Shown here in pieces: positions 10,953 through 19,733 of a DNA stretch of 64,000 nucleotides. Position 1 is the first letter of the stretch. The number at the start of each line of letters is the position of its first letter. The notes below the pieces were generated by a model. The model ran no database searches and was not told where the DNA came from. It saw nothing but the letters and a program-made list of their open reading frames with translations. The DNA comes from Sneathiella limimaris. Lineage in GTDB: Bacteria > Pseudomonadota > Alphaproteobacteria > Sneathiellales > Sneathiellaceae. The translations under genes and the position numbers were made by a program. The stretch lies in contig NZ_JABBYJ010000001.1 in the NCBI RefSeq assembly GCF_012932565.1, positions 682,001 through 746,000 of the forward strand, given 5' to 3'.

Positions 10953-12383
10953 TCAGTTTTCCAACATACGGCGCAAGAGATCAATATCTTCAGCTAATGA
11001 GCTGTCATCGACCTGCAATTCATCAATCTTACGAACTGCGTGCATAACAGTTGTATGGTCCCGCCCGCCAAATTTTCGACCAATTTCAGGAAGAGAACGA
11101 CTAGTCAGTTGTTTAGCCAGATACATGGCAACCTGTCGAGGCCGAGCAACGGCTCGTGCGCGTCGGGCAGAATGCATGTCAGACATTCGGATATTGAAAT
11201 GTTCAGCAACTTTTTTCTGAATTTCCTCAATCGTTGTACGCCGATCGTTTGCCCGAAGGAGGTCGCGCAAGACTTCTTGCGTACTTTCCAGAGTGACAGC
11301 ACGGCCAACTAACTCGGAATAGGCCAGAACCCTGTTCAGCGCACCTTCCAGTTCCCGGACATTGGACGTGATCTTGTGGGCCAGAAACTCAAGGATATGA
11401 GGGTCGATAGAAATATTTCCCTGCTCCACCTTGGACTGCAGAATACCCAGGCGAAGCTCATAGTCTGTTGGGTGAATATCTGCAACAAGCCCCCAGCCAA
11501 GACGGGAGCGCATCCGTTCCTCCATCCCTTCCAGATCCGTTGGAGACCGATCACCAGATATGATGATTTGGTGATTTTGATCAACCAATGCGTTGAAGGT
11601 ATGGAAAAATTCTTCCTGAGTTGACTCTTTGCCGGAGATAAACTGCACGTCATCAATCATCAGCACGTCAACGGATCGGAACTGTTCCTTAAAATTCATG
11701 GTGTCCTTGTAGCGAAGAGCACTGATAAAGCGGAACATGAACTTCTCAGCAGAGAGGTATAGGACCTTTTTCTGTGGGCTATTCTCCGCGATTGCATGAC
11801 CAATGGCGTGCATTAAATGGGTTTTGCCAAGCCCTACACCGCCATAAATATAAAGCGGATTAAAAGGAATATTGTCCTTTGCTTCGGCCACGCGGCGTGC
11901 AGCTGCATGGGCAAGTTCATTGGATTTACCAACCACAAAATTTTCGAATGTAAAACGAGGGTCCAATTGAGATTTCAGACTACCATTTGCCTCTGAATGG
12001 TTCTGTACCCCATTTGCTCCGTTAAGTTTGGTTTTCCCCTGCCCGTCAACCAATGTGGTAGGAGAGACGAAGGCTCGCGAGCTTTCTTCGACTTTTGCGG
12101 GTTGGATTTCACGAACGTGAATATCGATAGATTGAATTTCTTTATTTTGAAGGCACCATAACTGGCGGATGCGGTTGGCGTAATTGTTGATAACCCAATC
12201 CCGCAGAAATTTTGTCGGCAGCGTCATGGTTACATGACCGTTCTTGACTTCTTTCAGATCAATATTTTTCAGCCAAGAGTTATAGGTGGCTTCACCATAT
12301 TCGGCTTTTAGGCTGTCCTGGATACGAATCCAAGATTCTTGATCTTCAGTGGACAAGGTGTTGACCATTTCCTCAGCTGCCAT
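10953..12383 (-). CDS. dnaA: Chromosomal replication initiator DnaA
   Basis: The AAA+ initiator that binds and melts oriC. Its 476 residues contain domain I at the N-terminus (SWIRIQDSLKAEYGEATYNSWL), a variable linker (about 105-150), the AAA+ domain with Walker A GGVGLGKTHLMHAIG and Walker B VDVLMIDDVQFI, and domain IV with the DnaA signature GRKFGGRDHTTVMHAVRKID. The ATG is only 2 bases after the stop of the rhodanese-like gene, indicating translational coupling. The dnaA-dnaN-recF-gyrB order is the ancestral bacterial one; many alphaproteobacteria have scattered it. Confidence 0.98.
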   Translation of the reverse strand: MAAEEMVNTLSTEDQESWIRIQDSLKAEYGEATYNSWLKNIDLKEVKNGHVTMTLPTKFLRDWVINNYANRIRQLWCLQNKEIQSIDIHVREIQPAKVEESSRAFVSPTTLVDGQGKTKLNGANGVQNHSEANGSLKSQLDPRFTFENFVVGKSNELAHAAARRVAEAKDNIPFNPLYIYGGVGLGKTHLMHAIGHAIAENSPQKKVLYLSAEKFMFRFISALRYKDTMNFKEQFRSVDVLMIDDVQFISGKESTQEEFFHTFNALVDQNHQIIISGDRSPTDLEGMEERMRSRLGWGLVADIHPTDYELRLGILQSKVEQGNISIDPHILEFLAHKITSNVRELEGALNRVLAYSELVGRAVTLESTQEVLRDLLRANDRRTTIEEIQKKVAEHFNIRMSDMHSARRARAVARPRQVAMYLAKQLTSRSLPEIGRKFGGRDHTTVMHAVRKIDELQVDDSSLAEDIDLLRRMLEN

Positions 12384-12385
12384 TT

Positions 12386-12829
12386 TTAGTTCTGCTTCCA
12401 GTCAAGGTTACGCACTTTCCAGCCCCCAACGGTTCCCCGGTGACCGTGTGTGTCGTGATCGCCCTCAAATCCTTCAAGGATGTTGTAGCAGGTCTCGTAA
12501 CCCTCTTTGGTTGCGGCAATGGCAGCTGCTATGGAACGAACACCTGAGCGGCAAAGGAACAGGATTGGTTGCGATTTATCAGCCTGAACTTCCTGAATTT
12601 GATCTAGAAATGTCGGGTTGGGTGACATGTCCGGGAACATAACCCATGAAATCATATGACATGACTTATTCAGCGCGGTCAGGTCAGGCACACCAACAAA
12701 GGCCCATTCTGCATTGGTCCGAACATCAACAAGAATGGCGTCAGGGTTTGATTGCAGTATATCCCACGCCTCGTTGGGCGTTATGTCACCAGCATACTCT
12801 TTCTGATCCATGTTGATACCTGTTGTCAT
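12386..12829 (-). CDS. Rhodanese-like domain protein in a tight pair with dnaA
   Basis: A single-domain rhodanese (147 residues from the chosen ATG). ITPNEAWDILQ leads into AILVDVRTNAEW, and the active-site loop is CRSGVRS with Cys93, so the sulfur-carrying cysteine is intact. Such proteins transfer sulfane sulfur or act as redox/sulfur sensors; the partner is unknown. The stop codon is 2 bases before the dnaA start. Three in-frame ATGs are possible (12856, 12829, 12811); 12829 is chosen because GGAAGG precedes it and the rhodanese fold starts just after. Confidence 0.88.
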   Translation of the reverse strand: MTTGINMDQKEYAGDITPNEAWDILQSNPDAILVDVRTNAEWAFVGVPDLTALNKSCHMISWVMFPDMSPNPTFLDQIQEVQADKSQPILFLCRSGVRSIAAAIAATKEGYETCYNILEGFEGDHDTHGHRGTVGGWKVRNLDWKQN

Positions 12830-12881
12830 TATTTTGTCGGCCTTCCTGACAATCATTGAGCAAAGTTAAAATGATCCTCAT

Positions 12882-12899
12882 CCTGCAGAAAACTGCAGG
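12882..12899. repeat. Hairpin CCTGCAG-AAAA-CTGCAGG
   Basis: A perfect seven-base inverted repeat with a four-base A loop, about 55 bases upstream of the rhodanese-dnaA start. It could be an operator or a leader hairpin of the dnaA transcript. Confidence 0.45.
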
Positions 12900-13062
12900 T
12901 TTCAGACCTAAATGGTAGCTTGAGATTGATAGCAAAGAAGCACAGTCTAAGGCATTCAGGATCAACTCAAAAGCATGTCCAAAGTTGATGCCGATCCAAA
13001 CTGCACGATGTGACTATCAAGTGTCTGTTTGTACTCCCAATGACGAAGAATTTAATCTCAAC

Positions 13063-13071
13063 TTATCCACA
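13063..13071 (+). promoter_or_regulatory. Perfect DnaA box
   Basis: TTATCCACA, identical to the high-affinity DnaA-binding consensus. It lies about 235 bases upstream of the rhodanese-dnaA unit and could serve either replication initiation or DnaA autoregulation. Confidence 0.6.
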
Positions 13072-13236
13072 GATGCAAGACGGCCAATTCAGAATCCTTG
13101 AAAATAAAAGTTCCAATTGACAGAAGAAATTCTTGACCTACTAGATCTAGTTGGTTTTCCAAAAATTTCCTGAAATCATAAAATATGTTGAAAATTATGT
13201 AGGCTGAATTCTCGTCAAAAACACACCAAAAAGGCG

Positions 13237-13272
13237 AAAAAAAAGCCGCCCCCAACCATTGGGTAACGGCTT
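13237..13272 (-). terminator. Rho-independent terminator of rpsT
   Basis: Read on the minus strand, AAGCCG and CGGCTT pair around an inner CCCAA/TTGGG stem, followed by a run of eight T. It begins 21 bases after the rpsT stop. Confidence 0.85.
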
Positions 13273-13293
13273 GATTCTCGGCTCTGTGCTGGC

Positions 13294-13560
13294 TTATGCA
13301 GACAGAGCTTTTACCCGGGCATTCAAGCGGGAAATCTTGCGAGCAGCAGTATTCGGCTTGAGGATACCTTTTGTCACGCCACGAGAGAGTTCAGACTGGG
13401 CAGTACGAAGAGCTTCGTTTGCAACGGTCTGATCACCTGCAGTAATGGCAGTTTCTACTTTCTTTACGAAAGTACGAATGCGGCTGCGACGGGCACGGTT
13501 ACGTTCAGTGCGTGTCTCTGTCTGCCGGATCCGCTTAAGAGCTGATTTATGGTTCGCCAT
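13294..13560 (-). CDS. rpsT: Small ribosomal subunit protein bS20
   Basis: 88 residues starting [20 protein letters not shown], the standard S20 N-terminus, very rich in Arg, Lys and Ala and predicted to be all helical. It binds 16S rRNA in the 30S body. The ATG at 13560 is chosen over one five codons upstream because AGGAT lies at the right distance. A strong promoter sits just upstream and a terminator just downstream, so it is transcribed as a single gene. The rpsT-dnaA neighbourhood is common in alphaproteobacteria. Confidence 0.98.
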   Translation of the reverse strand: MANHKSALKRIRQTETRTERNRARRSRIRTFVKKVETAITAGDQTVANEALRTAQSELSRGVTKGILKPNTAARKISRLNARVKALSA

Positions 13561-13598
13561 GACAATCCTGTACATTAGCTTCGAAATTCGGAAGCCGG

Positions 13599-13627
13599 GT
13601 TATAACTAGCCATTTTTCTGCCGTCAA
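13599..13627 (-). promoter_or_regulatory. Sigma-70 promoter of rpsT
   Basis: On the minus strand TTGACG, a 17-base spacer, then TATAAC: near-consensus and placed so that transcription would begin about 30 bases before the rpsT ATG. Its -35 region is part of an 11-base inverted repeat (TTTTTCTGCCG at 13613-13623 with CGGCAGAAAAA at 13647-13657) whose loop contains a second small stem, GGAGA/TCTCC. Confidence 0.75.
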
Positions 13628-13683
13628 CAGGAGAATCTCCAAATTCCGGCAGAAAAAGGTAATTTTCGGTGTTTTTACAATGA

Positions 13684-13705
13684 AACCGGGCTTTTTGGCC
13701 CGGTT
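13684..13705 (-). terminator. Terminator-like hairpin after the enoyl-CoA hydratase gene
   Basis: AACCGGGC-TTTTTG-GCCCGGTT, an eight-base stem 11 bases after the stop codon. The following T-run on the minus strand is short (TTT), so it may terminate weakly or protect the 3' end. Confidence 0.65.
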
Positions 13706-13716
13706 CTCATGTCAGT

Positions 13717-14493
13717 TTACTTGTTTTTAAAGGCCGGTGAGCGCTTTTCAGCAAACGCTGCCATGCCTTCTTTCTGGTCTTCTGTTGCAAAAGTAGAGTG
13801 GAAAACCCGCCGTTCGAACATGATTCCCTCTTTCAGAGTAGTCTCGTAGGCTTTGTTGACACTCTCTTTGCAGATCATGGTGACTGGGCGTGACATCTCC
13901 GCGATTGTGGAGGCGACTTTCAGGGCTTCATCCATAAGATCGTCTAGAGGAACAACGCGGCTCACAAGGCCAGAACGTTCAGCTTCGTCAGCATCCATGT
14001 AGCGGCCTGTCAGGCACATATCCATTGCTTTGGATTTTCCAACGAAACGGGTTAGTCGTTGTGTACCGCCTGCACCTGGAATCGTTCCCAGTTTAATTTC
14101 AGGTTGACCAAATTTTGCATTATCGGCGCAGATTATAAAATCGCACATCATGGCCAACTCACAGCCACCACCGAGGGCATAGCCTGCGACAGCAGCAATG
14201 ACTGGCTTGCGGCACCGAGGTACTTCTTCCCATGTGGCTGTAATGAAGTCATTTAAATAGACATCCATATAGGTGCGATCTTTCATTTCTTTGATATCCG
14301 CACCGGCAGCAAATGCTTTTTCAGAGCCTGTAATGACGATGGCCCCAATAGCTTCGTCAGCTTCGAAAATCTTGAGGGCCTCACCCATTTCTTCAGTGAG
14401 TTCCTGGCACAGTGCGTTGAGGGCTTTCGGGCGGTTCAGGCGGATCAAGCCAACCTCACCATGAGTTTCAACAATTATGTTATTGTAAGCCAT
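13717..14493 (-). CDS. Enoyl-CoA hydratase (crotonase)
   Basis: 258 residues, very close by eye to short-chain enoyl-CoA hydratases such as mitochondrial ECHS1. It hydrates trans-2-enoyl-CoA in fatty-acid or amino-acid degradation. AAGADIKEM forms the oxyanion/CoA region, and both catalytic glutamates are present, in [11 protein letters not shown] and in [18 protein letters not shown]. It lies between mutM and rpsT on the same strand, a neighbourhood with no evident metabolic link. Confidence 0.93.
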   Translation of the reverse strand: MAYNNIIVETHGEVGLIRLNRPKALNALCQELTEEMGEALKIFEADEAIGAIVITGSEKAFAAGADIKEMKDRTYMDVYLNDFITATWEEVPRCRKPVIAAVAGYALGGGCELAMMCDFIICADNAKFGQPEIKLGTIPGAGGTQRLTRFVGKSKAMDMCLTGRYMDADEAERSGLVSRVVPLDDLMDEALKVASTIAEMSRPVTMICKESVNKAYETTLKEGIMFERRVFHSTFATEDQKEGMAAFAEKRSPAFKNK

Positions 14494-14640
14494 TATCAGC
14501 TCCCCTTACTTATTTGACTGGGCTAATAGCATGTTGTCGGTTGCGGAATACGATCAGCCCCAAAAATTGCAGCCGCCATTATCAAGCTGCCATTTAGATT
14601 GTCCAGATATTTAGTAGGCCCCAGCTTATTAATCAATCCG

Positions 14641-15471
14641 TTATCGTTGACAAGATGAACAATAGAAAGTGGACCGGCCGGATTGAACGATCCGTTGAAT
14701 GGGCTTTTCACAGCCGGGAGAGGGGCAAGGACTTCCTTCTTGATCGTAGACCAGAAACTGATGCTGAAAATATCCAAGTTCTCCATCGGTTCTACTGTAA
14801 TTCCGGAGGGTCGAGCCACCGGACAGGATCGCCTCTCTCAACACTTGTTTGATGGCTTCAGCAAGTCTTTCCGCTCTCTTGCCGGTAATCGTACCTGCAA
14901 TTCGCTTTGGCGAAATCCGGGCACGGTATAATGCTTCACAGGCATATATGTTACCAACTCCGGCAACTACTTTCTGGTCTAGCAATGCCGTTTTTATAGG
15001 CCCTTTTCTCCCCTTTAACGCTGCACTTAAGATGGGGCCACTGAACTCGTTTCCAAGCGGTTCTGGTCCGATGTTTTTGAGTTGCGGGTGGTTTTCCATG
15101 TCCGCTAGCGTTGTCAGCAGCATAAACCCAAATCGCCGAGGGTCGTGATATCGAACGCGAACCCCTTTTTCTGTCTCGAATATAATATGGTCGTGTTTGT
15201 CGACAGCAGTTACCTGTGCATTTTCAATTCGGAAACTGCCGGACATGCCCAAATGACCAATGAGCACTGTCCCATCCTTGAGTGTGAGCAGTAGATATTT
15301 TGCCCGCCGGCTTATGGATTCAATGGATTTCCCAGTCAAAGCTGACGCAAAGTTCGGCGCAAACGGAAATCTGAGATCCGGCCGATTGAGGGTAATTTTT
15401 GTAAATTTATCGTTGAGCAAAGCCTGTTCCAGACCTCGAACAACCGTTTCGACTTCAGGTAATTCTGGCAT
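14641..15471 (-). CDS. mutM: Formamidopyrimidine-DNA glycosylase
   Basis: A base-excision repair enzyme for 8-oxoguanine and ring-opened purines, 276 residues. After Met removal the N-terminal PELPEVETVVRGL supplies the catalytic Pro and Glu. The C-terminal zinc finger has all four cysteines (CPSPGC ... YCSSC) and ends in CQR. It is divergent from ubiE with 91 bases between them. Confidence 0.97.
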   Translation of the reverse strand: MPELPEVETVVRGLEQALLNDKFTKITLNRPDLRFPFAPNFASALTGKSIESISRRAKYLLLTLKDGTVLIGHLGMSGSFRIENAQVTAVDKHDHIIFETEKGVRVRYHDPRRFGFMLLTTLADMENHPQLKNIGPEPLGNEFSGPILSAALKGRKGPIKTALLDQKVVAGVGNIYACEALYRARISPKRIAGTITGKRAERLAEAIKQVLREAILSGGSTLRNYSRTDGELGYFQHQFLVYDQEGSPCPSPGCEKPIQRIVQSGRSTFYCSSCQR

Positions 15472-15562
15472 GGCCAGAGATTAGACCTAAATAGAGACTT
15501 GCGCTATGGTCTTATTTTAAGCAAAACAGGATGGAATTTTTGCCATCGATATGGGGACTTAA

Positions 15563-16351
15563 ATGACATCGACTGAAGAGAACAAAACCTCCGCGTCCTC
15601 TGGTCCAGACAACAATACTACCCATTTTGGCTTTCGCGATGTTCCGGTTGATGAAAAGGCCGGTTTAGTTCGCGGTGTTTTCGACAGCGTTGCTGAAAAT
15701 TACGACCTGATGAATGACCTGATGAGCGGCGGCGTTCATCGTCTATGGAAAACAGCCATGATCGATTGGCTAAACCCGCAACCGGGTCAACATCTGCTGG
15801 ATGTCGCAGGTGGAACCGGTGATATTGCATTTAAGTTTATGGATCGGGTAGACGGCAATGCGAAAGTTACCGTCCTTGATATTAATCACGCCATGTTGTC
15901 TGTCGGCCAGGAACGGGCTCTCGATCAGGGGCGGCTATCTGGCTACGACTGGGTTAACGGAGATGCCATGGCTTTGCCATTACCGGATAAATCTGTTGAT
16001 GCTTATACGATTGCGTTCGGTATCAGAAATGTAACCGATATTCCGGCAGCGCTACGTGAGGCCCGCCGGGTCTTGAAACCAGGTGGCCGTTTTATGTGCC
16101 TTGAGTTCAGCAAAGTAACCCTGCCAGTTTTGAAAGAGTTTTATGATCTCTACTCGTTCAAGATCCTGCCAAAAATCGGTGGCGCCGTTGCGAATGATGA
16201 GGCTTCTTATAAATATCTCGTTGAAAGTATCCGAAAGTTTCCAGATGCGGACACTTTTAAAAAGATGATTGAAGAAGCCGGGCTTGGTCAGGTGAAGTAT
16301 CGAATTCTCTCCGGAGGTATTGCTGCGATCCATTCCGCCTGGCGGATATAG
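15563..16351 (+). CDS. ubiE: Ubiquinone/menaquinone biosynthesis C-methyltransferase UbiE
   Basis: 262 residues. A SAM-dependent methyltransferase with motif [16 protein letters not shown], the UbiE signature [18 protein letters not shown] before it, and [22 protein letters not shown] after it. It methylates the benzoquinol ring in ubiquinone synthesis. ubiB follows after 9 bases, so the two form an operon, the usual alphaproteobacterial arrangement. Confidence 0.97.
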   Translation: MTSTEENKTSASSGPDNNTTHFGFRDVPVDEKAGLVRGVFDSVAENYDLMNDLMSGGVHRLWKTAMIDWLNPQPGQHLLDVAGGTGDIAFKFMDRVDGNAKVTVLDINHAMLSVGQERALDQGRLSGYDWVNGDAMALPLPDKSVDAYTIAFGIRNVTDIPAALREARRVLKPGGRFMCLEFSKVTLPVLKEFYDLYSFKILPKIGGAVANDEASYKYLVESIRKFPDADTFKKMIEEAGLGQVKYRILSGGIAAIHSAWRI

Positions 16352-16360
16352 GGGGCGTCT

Positions 16361-17965
16361 GTGCTGAGTCTCTTCTCAAATTTTTTCCGCCTGTTAAGGG
16401 TTGTCCGTATTCTTGCCCGGCATGATGCCCTGTTTCTGGTCAATGAACTGGAAAAAGCACCAGTATTGGTCAAGATCGGACTGAAACTTCTTCCTGTATT
16501 TGCGATAGGGGCTAAGTCATCCAAACACCTTCGAAAAGGGGAGAGACTGGCTGAAGCTCTCCGTGAGTTGGGTCCTAGCTTCATTAAATTGGGTCAGGCG
16601 CTTTCTGTTCGTTCTGATCTGCTGGGCGAGGAGATAGCCCTTGATCTTGGGAATTTGCGGGATCGATTGCCGCCCTTTTCTTTTGAAGAAGCCAAAGAAA
16701 CCATTGAATATGAACTGGAAGGGAAGCTTTCCGACCTATTTGTGTCTTTCGAAAATCAACCGGTAGCGGCGGCGTCTATCGCTCAGGTTCATTTTGCAGA
16801 AGTTGAAGAGACAATCCCTGCACCGACTGAAGATGATCCGGAGGCAGTTAGTATTGAGCGCAGAAAGGTCGCCATTAAAGTTCTACGTCCTGGAATTGAA
16901 GAAGCGTTTCAGCAGGATTTGAGGCTCTTTTTCTGGATTGCAGATCTGGTTGAGCGGTTCCAGCCCGCATTTCGCAGGTTACGGCTTCGGAAAATTGTTG
17001 AAATTCTCGAACAATCCGTCTCGCTTGAGATGGATTTGCGGCTGGAGGCTGCAGCCGCAGCAGAATTGGCTGAAAATTTTGCGGATGATCCAGATTTTGC
17101 GGTTCCTGAGATTGACTGGCAGCGGACAGCAAAACGTGTGATGACCCAGGAGCGGATTGAAGGCATTAGCCTTTCCAAACGGGATGAGCTGGTTGAGGCC
17201 GGGCATGATCTTGAAAGGGTTTCTTCAACAGTGATCCGGGTTTTTTTGGATCAGGTCCTTCGGGATGGTTTTTTCCATGCTGACATGCATCATGGGAACT
17301 TGTTTGTGCGCGAGGACGGAACCCTTGTTGCCGTGGATTTTGGAATCATGGGGAGGATGGACCGTCAGACGCGCTTGTTTATGGCAGAGATGCTGTATGC
17401 ATTTTTAATAGGGGATTATCGGCGGGCGGCTGAGGTTCATTTTGAGGCTGGATATGTACCACCTAATAAATCGCTAGATGCTTTCACCCAAGCCTGCCGG
17501 TCAATAGGAGAGCCGATCCTTGGAAAACCGGTCAGTGAAATTTCCATCGCTCGCCTGTTAGTGCAGCTGTTCCAGATCACAGAAACCTTCGAGATGGAAA
17601 CTCAGCCCCAGCTTCTTCTTCTTCAGAAGACAATGGTTACTGCAGAAGGTGTCGCTCAGAGTATGAACCCGGATGTGAATTTCTGGGAAGTCTCCCATCC
17701 AACGGTGGAGGCTTGGATGCGGGAAAATATGGGGCCAGAAGCTAAGGCTGCTCAAATTGTCAAAGATGGATTGTCTTTTGCTCAGAAACTTCCTGCGCTC
17801 GTGAGCAAGGCAGACCACCTGCTTGATCGATTGGAATCAGCAGCTGAAACAGTCGGTAATCGAGATCAAAGCACTCGAAAAGAGAGCCCAATTGCCGAAG
17901 GTTGGGTTTTTGTTGCCGGCATTATCACCGGGGCTGCTGCGTTTTATCTATTGCTTCAAATATAA
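16361..17965 (+). CDS. ubiB: UbiB, ABC1/ADCK-family atypical kinase-like protein
   Basis: 534 residues starting at a GTG preceded by GGGGG. The family motif LGPSFIKLGQALSVRSDLL (about 67-85), the alanine-rich nucleotide loop AAASIAQVH, the HADMHHGNL catalytic loop and VAVDFG are all visible. The C-terminus carries the membrane anchor (VFVAGIITGAAAFYLLLQI). UbiB supports ubiquinone biosynthesis by ATPase activity and handling of lipid intermediates rather than classical protein phosphorylation. Confidence 0.96.
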   Translation: MLSLFSNFFRLLRVVRILARHDALFLVNELEKAPVLVKIGLKLLPVFAIGAKSSKHLRKGERLAEALRELGPSFIKLGQALSVRSDLLGEEIALDLGNLRDRLPPFSFEEAKETIEYELEGKLSDLFVSFENQPVAAASIAQVHFAEVEETIPAPTEDDPEAVSIERRKVAIKVLRPGIEEAFQQDLRLFFWIADLVERFQPAFRRLRLRKIVEILEQSVSLEMDLRLEAAAAAELAENFADDPDFAVPEIDWQRTAKRVMTQERIEGISLSKRDELVEAGHDLERVSSTVIRVFLDQVLRDGFFHADMHHGNLFVREDGTLVAVDFGIMGRMDRQTRLFMAEMLYAFLIGDYRRAAEVHFEAGYVPPNKSLDAFTQACRSIGEPILGKPVSEISIARLLVQLFQITETFEMETQPQLLLLQKTMVTAEGVAQSMNPDVNFWEVSHPTVEAWMRENMGPEAKAAQIVKDGLSFAQKLPALVSKADHLLDRLESAAETVGNRDQSTRKESPIAEGWVFVAGIITGAAAFYLLLQI

Positions 17966-17988
17966 TTTGATATTTGGATAATTAGTCC

Positions 17989-18017
17989 TTGCACAAAAAT
18001 ATTACGGTTACTATTTT
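17989..18017 (+). promoter_or_regulatory. Putative sigma-70 promoter of coaBC
   Basis: TTGCAC, a 17-base spacer, then TATTTT, placed 37 bases before the GTG start of coaBC in an AT-rich gap after ubiB. Confidence 0.5.
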
Positions 18018-18053
18018 ATTCACATAAAAAATTGGTGAAATTGGCGGGTAATC

Positions 18054-19259
18054 GTGACCTCTCAAAAATCAGTGCTGTTGATCATTGGCGGTGGTATTGC
18101 AGCCTACAAGTGCCTAGAGCTGATCCGTCAGCTAACAAAAAGAGGCATTAAAAGCTGGGTTATTCTGACCAAGGCTGGATCGGAATTTGTCACTCCGCTG
18201 TCCTTGGCCGCTTTGTCCGGGGAAAAAGTCTATGACGACTTGTTCTCACTCACTGATGAGACAGAGATGGGCCATATTGAGCTTTCTAGAAGTAGTGATC
18301 TGGTGGTGGTTGCACCGGCGACTGCCGATCTGATGGGAAAAATGGCTGCGGGCTTGGCAACAGATCTGGCAACTACGGCATTGATGGCTACAGATAAGCC
18401 TGTTGTTATCGCGCCGGCAATGAACGTGCGTATGTGGACCCATCCAGCAACTCAACGGAACCTTCGACAGCTAGAGGCAGATGGCATTACGGTCATCGGT
18501 CCAGATGAAGGGGATATGGCCTGCGGTGAGTTTGGCCCTGGCCGGCTGGTTGAGCCTGTGTTTTTGGCAACTGAAATTGAAAAGATCTTAAACGGTGCCA
18601 AATCCGGGCCTCTATCTGGAAAGAAGGTTGTGGTGACAGCTGGCCCAACCCATGAGCCGATTGACCCTGTTCGGTATATTGCCAACCGCTCTTCCGGCAA
18701 GCAGGGATACGCGATCGCAGCCTCACTAGCTGCTCTTGGTGCTGAAGTTACCCTTGTTTCTGGGCCTACACGGCTTGAATGTCCTTCGGGCGTAGATCGC
18801 ATTGAGGTTGAAAGTGCGAGCGATATGTTGGCCGCTACCGAAAAGGCATTGCCTGCTGATGCAGCCGTGTTTGCAGCAGCCGTAGCTGATTGGCGTGTCG
18901 CCAATGCTGCTGATCAGAAGGTCAAAAAACAGGCTGGAGCCTTGCCAGATCTTAAGTTAGCTGAGAATCCGGATATTTTGGCAACAATCTCATGGTTACA
19001 GAAAGGTCGACCAAGTTTGGTCGTTGGTTTCGCTGCCGAAACGGAAAATGTGATTGAAAACGGGAAATCCAAACTGAGCCGGAAAGGGTGTGATTGGATT
19101 GTTGCAAATGATGTCAGTCCAGCGACAGGAACTTTTGGGGGCGATGAAAACCAGGTTCACCTGATTACGCCAAAAGAAGTTGAGGACTGGCCCAAAAAAT
19201 CAAAAGCAGAAATTGCGGACTTGATTGCCGCACGTATTGCTGCTCATTTCGAAAGTTGA
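18054..19259 (+). CDS. coaBC: Bifunctional phosphopantothenoylcysteine decarboxylase/synthetase
   Basis: 401 residues. The N-terminal CoaC flavoprotein domain has the catalytic His in MGHIELSRSSDL, the substrate-binding APAMNVRMW and the flap cysteine in DMACGEFGPGRL. The C-terminal CoaB domain has VVVTAGPTHEPIDPVRYI and NRSSGKQGYA. Together they make 4'-phosphopantetheine from phosphopantothenate, cysteine and CTP. The start is a GTG; dut follows after 6 bases. A cysteine-consuming enzyme upstream of the cysK unit may be coincidental. Confidence 0.97.
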   Translation: MTSQKSVLLIIGGGIAAYKCLELIRQLTKRGIKSWVILTKAGSEFVTPLSLAALSGEKVYDDLFSLTDETEMGHIELSRSSDLVVVAPATADLMGKMAAGLATDLATTALMATDKPVVIAPAMNVRMWTHPATQRNLRQLEADGITVIGPDEGDMACGEFGPGRLVEPVFLATEIEKILNGAKSGPLSGKKVVVTAGPTHEPIDPVRYIANRSSGKQGYAIAASLAALGAEVTLVSGPTRLECPSGVDRIEVESASDMLAATEKALPADAAVFAAAVADWRVANAADQKVKKQAGALPDLKLAENPDILATISWLQKGRPSLVVGFAAETENVIENGKSKLSRKGCDWIVANDVSPATGTFGGDENQVHLITPKEVEDWPKKSKAEIADLIAARIAAHFES

Positions 19260-19265
19260 GTTTGA

Positions 19266-19724
19266 ATGTCAGATGTAAATGTCCAGATTACCCGTTTAGC
19301 TCATGGAGCAGACCTACCCCTTCCGTCTTACGAAACGGAAGGTAGTGCAGGTATGGATTTACGAGCGGCGGTTACGGAAACCTTGGTTCTAGAGCCAGGG
19401 GCACGGGCACTTGTACCAACCGGCTTTAAGATGGCGTTACCTGTCGGGTTTGAAGCTCAGGTTCGGCCCCGGTCTGGTTTAGCCTTGAAGAAAGGGATTT
19501 CTCTGCCGAATACTCCGGGTACTATTGATGCGGATTATCGGGGAGAGGTTGGTGTAATCCTCATTAATCTTGGGGAAGAAGCGTTTGAAATCAACCGGGG
19601 GGATCGCATTGCGCAGATGGTCATTGCGCCGGTCACCAAAGGTATTTGGCAAGAGGTTGATAATCTGGATGAAACCGCTCGCGGTGAGGGCGGGTTTGGT
19701 TCTACCGGTGTATCGGCTGGGTAA
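19266..19724 (+). CDS. dut: Deoxyuridine 5'-triphosphate nucleotidohydrolase
   Basis: Trimeric dUTPase, 152 residues, with the five family motifs in order: [43 protein letters not shown] and the C-terminal GEGGFGSTG. It prevents uracil incorporation and supplies dUMP. The coaBC-dut order is common in proteobacteria. Confidence 0.98.
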   Translation: MSDVNVQITRLAHGADLPLPSYETEGSAGMDLRAAVTETLVLEPGARALVPTGFKMALPVGFEAQVRPRSGLALKKGISLPNTPGTIDADYRGEVGVILINLGEEAFEINRGDRIAQMVIAPVTKGIWQEVDNLDETARGEGGFGSTGVSAG

Positions 19725-19733
19725 GGAGGTCTT

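Larger units (their letters stand above)
12830..13293. other. AT-rich gap between dnaA operon and rpsT, candidate oriC region
   Basis: 464 bases without a credible gene. It holds a perfect DnaA box (13063-13071), an AT-rich stretch from about 13085 to 13240 and a hairpin CCTGCAG-AAAA-CTGCAGG at 12882-12899. A 65-codon frame on the minus strand is AT-driven and runs into the rpsT terminator, so it is not called. Origin status is inferred from position beside dnaA and the single perfect box; a normal origin would be expected to have more boxes. Confidence 0.4.

Noticed and set aside
13058-13255. 65-codon frame on the minus strand in the rpsT-dnaA gap
   Set aside because: It lies in AT-rich DNA, contains the rpsT terminator T-run, has no ribosome-binding site and resembles nothing.
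14523-14819. 98-codon minus-strand frame overlapping the 3' end of mutM
   Set aside because: Two thirds lie inside mutM in another frame. The 147-base gap after mutM gives a plausible-looking tail, but no start or family supports a gene.
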